Assembly (NCBI GenBank): GCA_903837135.1
Contig: CAILTK010000119.1
Coordinates: 21,419 to 85,418, forward strand
DNA: 64,000 nucleotides
DNA from: an uncultured Caulobacterales bacterium
GTDB lineage: Bacteria > Pseudomonadota > Alphaproteobacteria > Caulobacterales > Caulobacteraceae
Direction: 5' to 3'
Shown here: positions 41,632 through 50,544 of the stretch, in pieces
Layout of the letters: the number at the start of each line of letters is the position of its first letter
How positions within the stretch are numbered: position 1 is the first letter of the stretch
The notes under the pieces: model-generated
Database searches by the model: none
What the model saw: only the letters and a program-made list of their open reading frames with translations
What the model was told of the DNA's origin: nothing
Program-made: the position numbers and the translations under genes

Positions 41632-42633
41632 CTACAGCTTCACCAGCATCTTGCCCATGTTGTCGCCGGTGAACAGCTTGAGGAAGGCGGCGGGGGCGTT
41701 GTCGACGCCCTCGTCGATGGTCTCGCGCCAGGTGAGCTTGCCGCTCCGGATCCAGCCCGCCACGTCGGCGACGAAGCCCGGCATCATGTCGAAGTGGTTG
41801 GAGACGATGAAGCCTTCGATGCGCAGCGACTTGCCGACGATCAGCGCCAGATTGGTGGGGCCGGGCGTCGGCGCGGTGTCGTTGTACATCGAGATCATGC
41901 CGCAGAAGGCGAAGCGGGCGAAGGGCTTGGCGGCGTTGAGCGCGGCCTCGAGGTGGGCGCCGCCGACGTTCTCGAAATAGACGTCGATCCCGCCCGGGGC
42001 GGCGGCCAGGAGGGCCTTGGTCAGGTCTTTTTCGGCCTTGTAGTCGATCACCTGGTCGACGCCGATCTCCTTGAGATAGGCGCACTTCTCCGGCCCGCCG
42101 GCCGAGCCGATCACCGTGCCGCCCTTGATCTTGGCGATCTGGCAGACGATCTGGCCGACGGCGCCGGCGGCGGCGGAGACGAACACCACATCGCCGGGCT
42201 TCATCGCCGCGATCTTCAATAGGCCCACATAGGCGGTCAGCCCCGGCATGCCGGCGACGCCCAGGAAGGCCTGCGGCGGCAAGCCGTGCGGGTCGATCTT
42301 CTGCAGGGCCGCGGCGGCCGGGGCGGCGGTGAAGGCTTCGCGCCAGCCCAGCATGGTGGAGACCAGATCGCCCGGCGCGAACCCCTCGGCGTTGGAGGCG
42401 ACCACCTCGCCCACCGCCCCGCCCTGCAGCGTTTCGCCGAGCTTGAACGGCGGCACATAGCTTTCGCGGTCCATCATCCGGCCGCGCATGTAGGGGTCCA
42501 CCGACATGTAGAGGTTCTTCACCTGGACCTGGCCGGGGCCCGGCGCCGGGACGTCGACCGTGACGATCTCGAAGTTCTCGGCCTTGGGCAGGCCGTGGGG
42601 ACGGGATTTCAGATGGACGTCGCGCGATTGCAT
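41632..42633 (-). CDS. NADP-dependent MDR oxidoreductase (CurA/leukotriene B4 12-hydroxydehydrogenase type)
   Basis: This 333-residue medium-chain reductase lacks the zinc ligands. Motifs are NLYMSVDPYMRGRM, LGVAGMPGLTAYVGLL and the NADPH site VSAAAGAVGQIVCQIAK; FENVGGAHLEAAL is typical of double-bond reductases such as CurA and prostaglandin reductase. It probably reduces an alpha,beta-unsaturated carbonyl compound. It lies 43 bases after the GPH-type transporter gene on the same strand. Confidence 0.92.
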   Translation of the reverse strand: MQSRDVHLKSRPHGLPKAENFEIVTVDVPAPGPGQVQVKNLYMSVDPYMRGRMMDRESYVPPFKLGETLQGGAVGEVVASNAEGFAPGDLVSTMLGWREAFTAAPAAAALQKIDPHGLPPQAFLGVAGMPGLTAYVGLLKIAAMKPGDVVFVSAAAGAVGQIVCQIAKIKGGTVIGSAGGPEKCAYLKEIGVDQVIDYKAEKDLTKALLAAAPGGIDVYFENVGGAHLEAALNAAKPFARFAFCGMISMYNDTAPTPGPTNLALIVGKSLRIEGFIVSNHFDMMPGFVADVAGWIRSGKLTWRETIDEGVDNAPAAFLKLFTGDNMGKMLVKL

Positions 42634-42676
42634 GGGGGTTCCTCTCCAGCTTGGGTTTCGTTCGGGGCGCGGCGGC

Positions 42677-44161
42677 CTAGATCCGGGGGATCGTGGCCAG
42701 GCCCTCGGCGGCTTCTTCGGCCAGCAGCCTCAGGCTGGCGTCGTGGGTCTCGCGCGTTATGCGGTATCCGGCCAGCCACGCAAGGCAGATCGCAAACAGC
42801 ACGACGACGGTCGGCAGGTAGATCAGCACCAGGCCGCGGATCATCTGCGGCGGGATGGAGGCGTGACCGGACGCCGCCTGGGCGGGAAAATGAATGGCCA
42901 TCAGCATCAGGCTGGACAGAAAGATGCCGACCCCGGAGGTCGCCTTCTGGATGAAGGTCGCGCCGGCGAAGAACAGCCCTTCCGAGCGACGGCCGGTCTT
43001 GAGCTGGCTGTCCTCCACCACGTCGGCGATCATCGAGGCGCCGAGGATGCTCCCGGCGATCATGGGCGCCAGGCCGAGACCGCTGCTGATCAGGAGGGTG
43101 GGGAACAGCCAGGGATGGCCGTTCGGCAGGAACAGGCCGCAGAGCCGCAGCAGCATGGGGGCGTTGGTGACGCATAGGCCGACGATGAACAGCACGACCG
43201 TCGCGCCGCGCTTGCTCCGACCGGTGACCAGGCGGGCGAGCACCGCCCCGGCCAAGGCGGCGACGATGCTCGGCAGGACGAAGGCGGCGATCTGCTGCGA
43301 ACTCAGCCCCCACAGGTAGGTGTAGAAGTAGAGGTTCATCGACAGGCCGAGCCCGGTCGCGGCGGCGGCGAAGAAGTTGGCGCCGAGCAGCATCAGGTAG
43401 GAGCGGTTCGACAGGGTCTGGCGCACCTCCGTGAGGACCAGGCCCAGGCTGCGCCGGCGCGCCGGCGGCTGGACGAAGGTCTTCACCCGCCGCTGGGTGC
43501 CGAGGGCCGAGACCAGGATGGAGATCGTCATCAGCGCCCCGGCCGCCAGGCCGTAACGCTTGTAGCCCTCCGGGTTCAGCTGGCCGACCTTGTGCGCCGC
43601 GTCGGGCGTCAGGAAGACCAGGAAGGCGAGGGCGTAGATCAGAAGGCCGCCGAACCACTGGAACACGGCGCGGTAGCTCATCAGCGAGGTACGCTCGGCG
43701 TAGTCGGTGCTGAGCTCGGGGGCCAGGGCCTGGGACGGCGCCTCGTACAGGCTGACGAAGGTGCGGACGACGATAGAGATGCCCACCAGGTAGACGAACT
43801 GCACCCCCTGCGCGGCGTGCGGCGGGTTCCATAGCAGCAGGTAGGACAGCCCCAGCGGCAGGGCGGCGGCGTACATCAGCGGGTGCCGGCGGCCGAGCGG
43901 CGTTCTGAGGTTGTCGGAGATCTCGCCGATGACCGGATCCATGATCGAGTCCGCCGCCAGGGCGATCATGATGGCGAGGCCGACCAGGGCCGGCGGCAGG
44001 CCGACCACCTGATTGTAGAACAGCAGCAGGATGGTCTGAAAGCCGTTGTCCTTGATGCCGAAGGCCATGGAGCCGACGCCGTAGATCAGTTTCAGGCCGA
44101 TCGAATTGCGGCCGCGCACGGCGGGCAGCGCCGCCGGGCGAACGTCTTCGCCGTCTTCCAT
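42677..44161 (-). CDS. GPH-family (MelB-like) MFS transporter
   Basis: This 494-residue transporter of the glycoside-pentoside-hexuronide:cation symporter family has about 12 TM spans. The loop ALAADSIMDPVIGEISDNLRTPLGRRHPLMY carries the family Asp and Arg signature. I chose the ATG at 44161 with GGGAGG upstream; the frame extends to 44233 without similarity. It forms an operon with the MDR reductase. Close relatives in sphingomonads and Caulobacterales lie in sugar or terpenoid catabolism clusters; the solute here is unknown. Confidence 0.88.
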   Translation of the reverse strand: MEDGEDVRPAALPAVRGRNSIGLKLIYGVGSMAFGIKDNGFQTILLLFYNQVVGLPPALVGLAIMIALAADSIMDPVIGEISDNLRTPLGRRHPLMYAAALPLGLSYLLLWNPPHAAQGVQFVYLVGISIVVRTFVSLYEAPSQALAPELSTDYAERTSLMSYRAVFQWFGGLLIYALAFLVFLTPDAAHKVGQLNPEGYKRYGLAAGALMTISILVSALGTQRRVKTFVQPPARRRSLGLVLTEVRQTLSNRSYLMLLGANFFAAAATGLGLSMNLYFYTYLWGLSSQQIAAFVLPSIVAALAGAVLARLVTGRSKRGATVVLFIVGLCVTNAPMLLRLCGLFLPNGHPWLFPTLLISSGLGLAPMIAGSILGASMIADVVEDSQLKTGRRSEGLFFAGATFIQKATSGVGIFLSSLMLMAIHFPAQAASGHASIPPQMIRGLVLIYLPTVVVLFAICLAWLAGYRITRETHDASLRLLAEEAAEGLATIPRI

Positions 44162-44310
44162 CCGGAACCTCCCGCCCGGCGCTCTGGCGGCGTCGTGGCG
44201 CTCAAGGCTGGGCCACGGCGCGGTTTGCGTCAACGCCGACGGCGGCGGCTGCGCCTTTACACCCTTCGAATAATCGGTTTGGTTCGGCGCAAATCCAGGA
44301 GGAATGCGCC

Positions 44311-45072
44311 ATGTCCCTGTTCGACCTCACCGGCAAGGTGGCCATCGTCACCGGCTCGACCCGCGGCATCGGCAAGGCCATCGTCGAGCAGATGGCGGTC
44401 CAGGGCGCCAGGGTGACCGTATCGTCGCGCAAGGCGGGCCCGTGCGAGGAGGTGGCCGGCGAGATCAACGCCAGATTCCCCGGTCACGCCATCGCCGTAC
44501 CCGCCAACATCTCCTCCAAGGAGGACCTGCAACGCCTCGTCGACGAGACGCGAAGCGCCTTCGGCAAGATCGACATCCTGGTCTGCAACGCCGCCTCCAA
44601 CCCCTATTACGGGCCGCAGGCGGAGATCACGGACGACGCCTTCCGCAAGATCCTCGACAACAACATCGTCTCCAACCACTGGCTGATCCAGATGGTCGCG
44701 CCGGAGATGATCGAGCGGAGGGACGGGGCGATCACCATCATCTCCTCGATCGGCGGCTTGCGCGGCTCCACGGTGATCGGGGCCTATTGCATCTCCAAGG
44801 CCGCCGACATGCAGATGGCCCGCAACCTGGCCCACGAGTACGGACCGCACAATGTGCGGGTGAACTGCGTGGCCCCTGGACTGGTCAAGACCGACTTCGC
44901 CAAAGCCCTGTGGGACACGCCGGAAGGCGAACGGCGGGCCTCCGCGGGCACGCCGCTTAGGCGGCTCGGCGAGCCGGACGATCTGGCCGGGGCGGTGATC
45001 TACCTGTCCTCGCGGGCGGGCGCCTGGACCACCGGCCAGACCCTCGTCGTCGACGGCGGCACAACCATCTGA
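44311..45072 (+). CDS. SDR-family oxidoreductase
   Basis: This 253-residue classical SDR has VTGSTRGIGKAIVEQM, VCNAASNPYYGP (NNAG position), the catalytic Ser in IISSIGG, YCISKAAD (Tyr-xxx-Lys) and the terminal TTGQTLVVDGGTTI. It has a strong AGGAGGA site. It is divergent from the transporter gene, 149 bases apart, and could act in the same pathway as the neighbouring MDR enzyme. Confidence 0.92.
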   Translation: MSLFDLTGKVAIVTGSTRGIGKAIVEQMAVQGARVTVSSRKAGPCEEVAGEINARFPGHAIAVPANISSKEDLQRLVDETRSAFGKIDILVCNAASNPYYGPQAEITDDAFRKILDNNIVSNHWLIQMVAPEMIERRDGAITIISSIGGLRGSTVIGAYCISKAADMQMARNLAHEYGPHNVRVNCVAPGLVKTDFAKALWDTPEGERRASAGTPLRRLGEPDDLAGAVIYLSSRAGAWTTGQTLVVDGGTTI

Positions 45073-45238
45073 GGCCCAAGCCCTTCACGCGGGCGCCCGA
45101 AAATTGAGCCGTGCGCCCCTGCGGCGTGTACGCCCGGCAGGCCGATGAAACAGACCGAAACGTCGCGTGATAAGGTTCTGTTCACGCATACGGTTAATGT
45201 TGTAGGCAGTCGTCGAAGCAGCGGAGCGGACCCTGGGC

Positions 45239-45850
45239 ATGCGGAAACAATCGACGGTCACTTTGGTTGCGATGGCGCTCGCGATGGCTTTGGCCGGGGG
45301 TTCAGCCTTCGCCGCCGACTCCGCCGCCCCTGCCGCCGCCGCCCCGGTTCCCGCCAAGTCCGCGTTCGACTTTCTCGCCAAGACCTCGGGCTGGCAGTGC
45401 GCCCAGTTCGCCCGCATGTTCTCCGGTATCCAATTGTTCGGCGACGCCCGCACCTGGTGGGGGCAGGCGCTTGGCAAGTACGCGCGCGGCTTCACGCCCG
45501 AATCCGGTTCGGTGCTGGTCTTCAAGCCCTACGGCTCGATGACCCGGGGGCACGTGGCCGTGGTGAGCCAGGTTCTCACCGAGCGGATCATCCAGGTGAC
45601 CCACGCCAACTGGTCGCCGATCGACGGGCGCCGCGGCAAGGTCGAGAAGGATGTCACCGTCGTCGACGTCTCCAAGGCGGGCGACTGGAGCCAGGTGAAG
45701 GTGTTCTACGATCCCACCGGCGATCTCGGCACGACGGTCTACCCCACCTACGGCTTCGTCTATAAGGCGGCCCGGGCGGCGGTGGCGGCGGCCGGCGACG
45801 CGGGCCGCGAGATGGGCGCCGCCGTCGCGGCGCTCAAGTCGACGCGATAG
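45239..45850 (+). CDS. Secreted CHAP-domain amidase/peptidase
   Basis: This 203-residue exported protein has a signal peptide (about 1-25, ending AFA) and an NlpC/P60-like CHAP domain. The catalytic candidates are Cys in SGWQCAQFARM, His in TRGHVAVVSQV and Asn in VTHANWSP. CHAP enzymes cut peptidoglycan peptide or amide bonds. The C-terminal 30 residues are Ala-rich. The 166-base upstream region contains one TTAA half-site (ggttaatg), insufficient for a CtrA site. Confidence 0.85.
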   Translation: MRKQSTVTLVAMALAMALAGGSAFAADSAAPAAAAPVPAKSAFDFLAKTSGWQCAQFARMFSGIQLFGDARTWWGQALGKYARGFTPESGSVLVFKPYGSMTRGHVAVVSQVLTERIIQVTHANWSPIDGRRGKVEKDVTVVDVSKAGDWSQVKVFYDPTGDLGTTVYPTYGFVYKAARAAVAAAGDAGREMGAAVAALKSTR

Positions 45851-45874
45851 TCCTTCCTTTGACGGCCGCCTGAT

Positions 45875-45900
45875 CCGAAAGGCGCGGTTCGCGCTTTCGG
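45875..45900. terminator. Hairpin between CHAP gene and convergent mnmC
   Basis: The left arm ccgaaaggcgcg pairs with cgcgctttcgg, 11 base pairs with one bulged G and a 3-base loop. Located between convergent stops, it is a likely bidirectional terminator although no long T run follows. Confidence 0.55.
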
Positions 45901-45914
45901 ACCGTGCTCCAGCG

Positions 45915-47690
45915 TCAGCCCCGCGCGAAGCGGTTTGGACTGACGATGTCCCACAGCCGACGCGGCACGGGTCCGCCCTGGCCCAGGATTTCGGCGACCA
46001 CCGCCTCGGCCAGCAGGGGCGCGAGGGTGAAGCCCCGTCCGCCGAGCCCGGACAACACGAACAGACCCTCCTGATCGGCCAGGCGGCCGGCGAGCGGCAG
46101 GTGATCGGCCGTGGCCGCCCGCACGCCGGCTCGTGCCGCCAGCGGGCGCCCCGTCAGGGCGGCGGCCAGCGCCGGCCGACCCTGGGCCAGGAGCCCCAGG
46201 TTGCGCGCATCGTCATCGGCGTGGGGCTCGGTGGTCGCGACGTTGCGATCGTGCGTGGCGCCGAACAGCAGGCCCGTGCGGGTCGGTATCGCATAGCCGC
46301 CCCACGCCGCCGGCGCGCCGGTGAACCTCAGGGCCGCCAGGCTGACCTGACCGCGCACCGGCTGCAGTCGCAGGCCGACCCCCAGTTCGGTGGAGGCGTG
46401 GCCGAGGGCGATCGCCACCGCGTCCGCTTCGTCGATCGTCTGTCCCTGCGCGTCCAGCAGTCGCCAGCGGCCGTCCGTCCGCGCGAGCCGCGCCACCCGT
46501 GCTTGCCGGACGTGGGAGAACCAGCGGCGAAACACGGCGGAAGGGTCGATCACCAGGCCGTCGCGATAGGCCAGGGCGCCCGGCGCCGGGCCTTCCTCCA
46601 GCCGGCGGGCGGCCTCGGCGGGCGCAAGCCGCTCGAGCGCGCCGTCGCCAAAGCCGTCCCACGCGGCGATGCGGTCGAACCGGCCGGCGTCGCGCGGGCC
46701 GGCCTCCAGCTGCAGCGCGCCGCGGGCGATCACCGCCTCCGGCGTCTCGACCCGATAGATCTCGGCGGCGTGGGTGAAGGCCTGGGCCTGCAGCGCCGCG
46801 ACCGGGCCGAAGCCGGCGTCGAGCCGCGGGGTGACCAGGGCCGCGGCGTTGCCCGACGCGCCGGCGCCCGCGCCCTCGGCGTCGAACACGGCCGCCTCCA
46901 CGCCGAGCCCGACGCAGGCCCGCGCCAGGGCGGCGCCGGCGATTCCGGCGCCGAGGATGGCGACGCGGGGCGGGGGCGTCTCCGCCGCGACGCCGGCCAG
47001 CCGCGCCTCCAGCCGCTGCTTCTTGCGACCGAAGCCCGGCCTGCGTTCGACCGCGTAGCCGTGGGCCGCGAGACCGCGGCGCACCTCCCCCGCGACGGTG
47101 AAGCTGGCCAGCCGGGCGCCGGGGGCCGAACGGGCGGCGACCAGGGCCAGCACCGCGTCGCGCCACATCTCGGGATTTCGCGACGGCGCAAACCCGTCGA
47201 GGAACCAGGCGTCGGCCCGGCCGGTCCAGTCGGCCAGCGCCTCGCCCACCTCGGCCACGGCCAGATCGAGGGTCGCGCCGAGGGACGGCCACGCGATCCG
47301 CCGCCAGCCGCGCCGCCCGTCCGGCCAGCCCTCGAGCAGCGGGCCGGCCAACGGCGCCAGCGCCGGCCAGCGCGCGAGCGCCCGCGCCGCATCCGATCGC
47401 GCGATCGGATAAGCCTCGACCGAGAAGAGGTGCAGCCTCGCGGACGGCGACGGCCGGGTCCGGGCCCACAGGTCGAGCAGGGCCAGAAGGTTGAGGCCCG
47501 TGCCGAATCCCAGTTCGCCGACGGTGAAACGGCGCCGGCCGGCCCAGGCCTCCGGCAGGCCGCAGCCGGCCAGGAAGACCGCACGGCTCTCCTCAAGGCC
47601 ATCCTCGGCTGAAAAATAGGTGTCGCCAAACCGGGGAGAGCGCGGCGCCGCGTCCTCCGCCCCGTCTGGCCACTCGACCGGCTCGCTCAT
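45915..47690 (-). CDS. mnmC: MnmC, bifunctional tRNA 5-methylaminomethyl-2-thiouridine synthesis protein
   Basis: This 591-residue fusion performs the last two steps of mnm5s2U34 formation in tRNA. The N-terminal half is the SAM-dependent methyltransferase MnmD (FGDTYFSAEDGLEESRAVFL, FGTGLNLLALLDLW, DAWFLDGFAPSRNPEMW). The C-terminal half is the FAD-dependent MnmC1 oxidoreductase (VAILGAGIAGAALARACVGLG at about 245, GLGGRGFTLAPLLAE near the end). Both motif sets appear intact. The ATG is at 47690. It stands alone between convergent and co-directional genes. Confidence 0.95.
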   Translation of the reverse strand: MSEPVEWPDGAEDAAPRSPRFGDTYFSAEDGLEESRAVFLAGCGLPEAWAGRRRFTVGELGFGTGLNLLALLDLWARTRPSPSARLHLFSVEAYPIARSDAARALARWPALAPLAGPLLEGWPDGRRGWRRIAWPSLGATLDLAVAEVGEALADWTGRADAWFLDGFAPSRNPEMWRDAVLALVAARSAPGARLASFTVAGEVRRGLAAHGYAVERRPGFGRKKQRLEARLAGVAAETPPPRVAILGAGIAGAALARACVGLGVEAAVFDAEGAGAGASGNAAALVTPRLDAGFGPVAALQAQAFTHAAEIYRVETPEAVIARGALQLEAGPRDAGRFDRIAAWDGFGDGALERLAPAEAARRLEEGPAPGALAYRDGLVIDPSAVFRRWFSHVRQARVARLARTDGRWRLLDAQGQTIDEADAVAIALGHASTELGVGLRLQPVRGQVSLAALRFTGAPAAWGGYAIPTRTGLLFGATHDRNVATTEPHADDDARNLGLLAQGRPALAAALTGRPLAARAGVRAATADHLPLAGRLADQEGLFVLSGLGGRGFTLAPLLAEAVVAEILGQGGPVPRRLWDIVSPNRFARG

Positions 47691-47765
47691 CGTCGAGCCT
47701 TAGCCGCGCCGCTCGCCACAAGAAAGAGCGCGATCAAGAAGGGCGCGATCGAACCGCGCGCAATG

Positions 47766-47793
47766 AAAAAGGGCCGCCCCGAAGGGCGGCCCC
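47766..47793 (-). terminator. Rho-independent terminator of the Thr/Asn-rich lipoprotein gene
   Basis: Read on the minus strand, gggccgccc, loop ttcg, gggcggccc are followed by a run of five T and more T after a C. The 9-bp G+C stem with a UUCG tetraloop is a textbook intrinsic terminator, 26 bases after the stop codon. Confidence 0.85.
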
Positions 47794-47818
47794 GGTCTTT
47801 CAGGACCGTCTCCCGGCC

Positions 47819-48082
47819 TTACTGGCTGGTCGAGTTCGAGGTGGTCGAGGTGGTCGTCGAGGTGGTGTTCGTGCCCGTTGCGTTGGCCGGAGCCATCGCG
47901 TTGGCGTCGGTGGCGTTCGCCGGCGCCGGGGTCGTCGTATTGGTGGTGTCGGTGGTCGTCGTGTTGGTGGTGGTGGTGTTGGCGGTCGTGTTGTTGTCGG
48001 CCGGCTTCGAGCAGGCGGCGACGGAGAGCGCGGCCACAGCCGAGGTCGCGATCAGCATCTTACGGAGCGTGTCGGAGGTCAT
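47819..48082 (-). CDS. Small Thr/Asn-rich predicted lipoprotein
   Basis: This 87-residue protein has a lipoprotein signal (LIATSAVAALSVAAC, lipid-attached Cys24) and a mature part made almost only of Thr, Asn, Ala, Ser and Asp (TTANTTTTNTTTTDTTNTTT, then APANATDANAMAPANATG). The low-complexity region has no fold that I recognise. Its own strong terminator and a GGGAAACCCAGGG leader indicate a real, separately transcribed gene. It may be a cell-envelope spacer or surface polymer. The 150-base gap before it, toward motA, shows nothing further. Confidence 0.78.
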   Translation of the reverse strand: MTSDTLRKMLIATSAVAALSVAACSKPADNNTTANTTTTNTTTTDTTNTTTPAPANATDANAMAPANATGTNTTSTTTSTTSNSTSQ

Positions 48083-48232
48083 GTCCCTGGGTTTCCCTTC
48101 AAGGCGGTTCAAGCGTGCCCGGCCAAGCTCGTCCCCGTGCGTCGAACCGACGCAGGGAACTGGCCGCGCGTGGGCACTATGGCCCCACCACACCAACACG
48201 CAAGCTTCTTGTCAGGTTCCTGAAAGGCCGCC

Positions 48233-49105
48233 TCAGGCCGCTTCGGCGGGGATCTGCGTGAGCGCCTCTTCGAGCTGGGCAAAGCTTGGCTGGGAGGTCG
48301 ACGGCACCCCGCCGCGACCGATCTCCACGGAGATCTGCGCCGCATTGCCGTGCAGATGGGCGACCAGCACCGAGCGGATGATCTTGTAAAAGCTAGACTC
48401 TTCATCGACGACGGCGGTGAGGCGGGTCGCCATCGGTCCCACCAGGCCATAGGCCATGAACACGCCGAGGAAGGTGCCGACCAGGGCGCTGCCGATCATC
48501 TCGCCGAGGATTTCCGGCGGCTGGGTGATGGCGCCCATGGTCTTGATGATGCCGAGCACCGCCGCGACGATGCCGAGCGCCGGCAAGGCGTCGGCGAGGC
48601 TCTGCAGGGCGTGCGCCGGCATCAGCCCTTCGTGATGGTGCTTCTCGAGCTGTTGCTCCATGCAGTCCTCGACCTGGTGCGGATCCTCGAGGTTCATGGT
48701 CATCATCCGCAGGGTGTCGCAGATGAAGTCGATGGCGAAATGGTCTTTGCCGATCTTGGGGTAGCGCGAGAAGATCGAGCTGTCGTGCGGGTTTTCGATA
48801 TGGCTTTCGAGCGCGATCACGCCCTTGGACTTCATGGTCTTGGTGAGAAGGAACAGCAGGGACAGGAGGTCGTTGTAGTCCGACTTCTTCCACTTCGGTC
48901 CGGCGAAGATCTTGGCCATGCCGCCGCCGGTAGCCTTGATCACCGTCATCGAGTTGGAGATCAGGAACGAGGCGACCCCGGCTCCTAGGATGGCCATCAG
49001 CTCGTGCGGCGCCGCCTCGATGATCACGCCCATGTTGCCGCCGGACATGATGAAGCTGCCGAACACCAGGCCGAACAGCAGCACCACACCTATGATCTGA
49101 AACAT
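48233..49105 (-). CDS. motA: MotA, flagellar stator proton-channel subunit
   Basis: This 290-residue inner-membrane stator protein powers the flagellum together with MotB. It has four TM segments: about 1-22, 32-52, ~165-190 and 198-222. The cytoplasmic loop holds the charged SKGVIALESHIENPHDSSIF, and the conserved Pro is in ALGIVAAVLGIIKTMG. motB is not adjacent, as also seen in Caulobacter, where stator genes are separate. The gene has its own upstream region of 82 bases. Confidence 0.95.
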   Translation of the reverse strand: MFQIIGVVLLFGLVFGSFIMSGGNMGVIIEAAPHELMAILGAGVASFLISNSMTVIKATGGGMAKIFAGPKWKKSDYNDLLSLLFLLTKTMKSKGVIALESHIENPHDSSIFSRYPKIGKDHFAIDFICDTLRMMTMNLEDPHQVEDCMEQQLEKHHHEGLMPAHALQSLADALPALGIVAAVLGIIKTMGAITQPPEILGEMIGSALVGTFLGVFMAYGLVGPMATRLTAVVDEESSFYKIIRSVLVAHLHGNAAQISVEIGRGGVPSTSQPSFAQLEEALTQIPAEAA

Positions 49106-49187
49106 CGAGCCGTCCCACCCGCCTTATGCAGTCGAGCGGCCATCTAGGCGGTTAATGCTTAATTTGCCGTGTGCGCCGGGACCGTTC

Positions 49188-50459
49188 CTACCGGAGCGGC
49201 GCGGGCGGCCTGGCCGACAGATCGATGATCAGGCGCGCCAGCAAGTAGAGCCGCGGGGTGACCGTGGTCAGGTCGACGAACTCCTTGTCGGAGTGGAAGC
49301 CGCCCCCGACCGGGCCAAGCCCGTCCAGGGCCGGCGTTCCCGCCGCGGCGGCCATGGCCGATTCCGACGCGCCGCCGTTGCCGCCGAAGCCCAGTGTGCG
49401 TCCGGTCTCGGCGTAGATCGACTCCGCGCGGCGGGCCAGGGCGTTGGTGACCGGGTTGTCGGGCAGGGGCGGATAGGCCGCCTCGTGGGTGACCGTCACC
49501 GTGGTGTCCGGGACTTCGGTGGCGGCGGCGGAGGCCTTGAGGGCGCTCTCCACCTTGTTGAGGTCTCCCGCCTCGCGGGTCCGGACGTTGACGCCGGCCT
49601 CGGCGTAGTCGGGAATGATGTTGTCGCGCGACCCGGCCTTGAGCGTGGTCAGGTTCGCGGTGAGCCCCTCGCCGGAATGCGGCATGGCGTCCACGGTCCT
49701 GAGCTGGTGGATCAGCTCCACCGCCGCATTGCGTCCGTCCTGCGGCGCGACCCCGGCGTGGGCGGCGCGGCCCTTGACGATGATGTGGAAGGTCGAGGAG
49801 CCCTTTCGCCAGACCGTGACCGCATCCGGCGGGTCGCCGGGCTCCATGTTCAGCTCGACGTCGTGCTCGCGGACCAGGGTGTTGATCAGCTTGCGGGTTC
49901 CGGGCGAGCCGCGCTCCTCGGAGGTCTCCAGCAGGAGGGTCAGCTTGCGGTAGCCCTTGAACCCCTGGTCGTGCAGCAGCTTCAGCGCCATCAGCGCTTC
50001 GACCACGCCGCCCTTCTCGTCGCCGACGCCGGGTCCGTGAACCACGGCGCCCTCGACCTTGAACGGCCATTTCGCCACCGTGCCGGGCCCGAACACGGTG
50101 TCGATGTGGGCGATGATCAGGATGCGGGCCTTGCCGGCGCCGGAGAAGGTGGCGACGGTGTTCTCGGGCAGGCCCTCCGCCTCGGCCGGCAGGCTCTCCA
50201 CCGCCGCGCCCAGGGCCTTAAGGCGCGGGATCAGCAGGGCGGCGACCTTGCGGCCGCCTTCCACGTCGCCGGTGCCGGAGTCGATGTCGACCACCTCTTG
50301 CCAAAGCTTCATCTGCTCGGGCAGGGCCGCGGTCGCGGCGGCCCACAGCTTGTCGTTCCGCACCGGCCGGGCGGGCGCGGCCGAGGCGACGCCCCCGACG
50401 AGACCCGACACGAGCGCGGCGGCGCCCGCCCACCCGAGCAGCTTGAGCACCCGCGCCAT
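49188..50459 (-). CDS. M20 carboxypeptidase G2-like metallopeptidase, secreted
   Basis: This 423-residue enzyme has a signal peptide (about 1-27) and the glutamate carboxypeptidase (CPG2) fold. Zinc motifs are present: IAHIDTVFGPG, HGPGVGDEKGG, TSEERGSPGT, and NMEPGDPPDAV. The lid dimer domain holds RAAHAGVAPQDGRNA and the late GGFHSDKEFVD histidine. It cleaves a C-terminal glutamate or similar amino acid in the periplasm. It lies 82 bases upstream of motA and is divergent from the NDUFA9-like gene 85 bases away. Confidence 0.92.
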   Translation of the reverse strand: MARVLKLLGWAGAAALVSGLVGGVASAAPARPVRNDKLWAAATAALPEQMKLWQEVVDIDSGTGDVEGGRKVAALLIPRLKALGAAVESLPAEAEGLPENTVATFSGAGKARILIIAHIDTVFGPGTVAKWPFKVEGAVVHGPGVGDEKGGVVEALMALKLLHDQGFKGYRKLTLLLETSEERGSPGTRKLINTLVREHDVELNMEPGDPPDAVTVWRKGSSTFHIIVKGRAAHAGVAPQDGRNAAVELIHQLRTVDAMPHSGEGLTANLTTLKAGSRDNIIPDYAEAGVNVRTREAGDLNKVESALKASAAATEVPDTTVTVTHEAAYPPLPDNPVTNALARRAESIYAETGRTLGFGGNGGASESAMAAAAGTPALDGLGPVGGGFHSDKEFVDLTTVTPRLYLLARLIIDLSARPPAPLR

Positions 50460-50544
50460 CGTTCCTCCTTCGGCGGCCCGGCGCGTTGCGCGCCCGCGGG
50501 CCTTCGTCTATCCCCAGGACCTTCAACAGAGCGGCGATTGACCC

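Noticed and set aside
45165..45230. Possible CtrA or sigma-factor site before the CHAP gene
   Set aside because: Only one TTAA half-site (ggttaatg) is present, and no matching -35/-10 pair could be supported.
46101..47612. A 503-codon open frame antisense to mnmC
   Set aside because: The product is Arg/Gly/Ala-rich without homology, and mnmC has both complete functional domains on the other strand.
49152..49162. Possible CtrA site (two TTAA words) before motA
   Set aside because: The two words are three bases apart, whereas the CtrA consensus needs seven. At most one half-site could bind.
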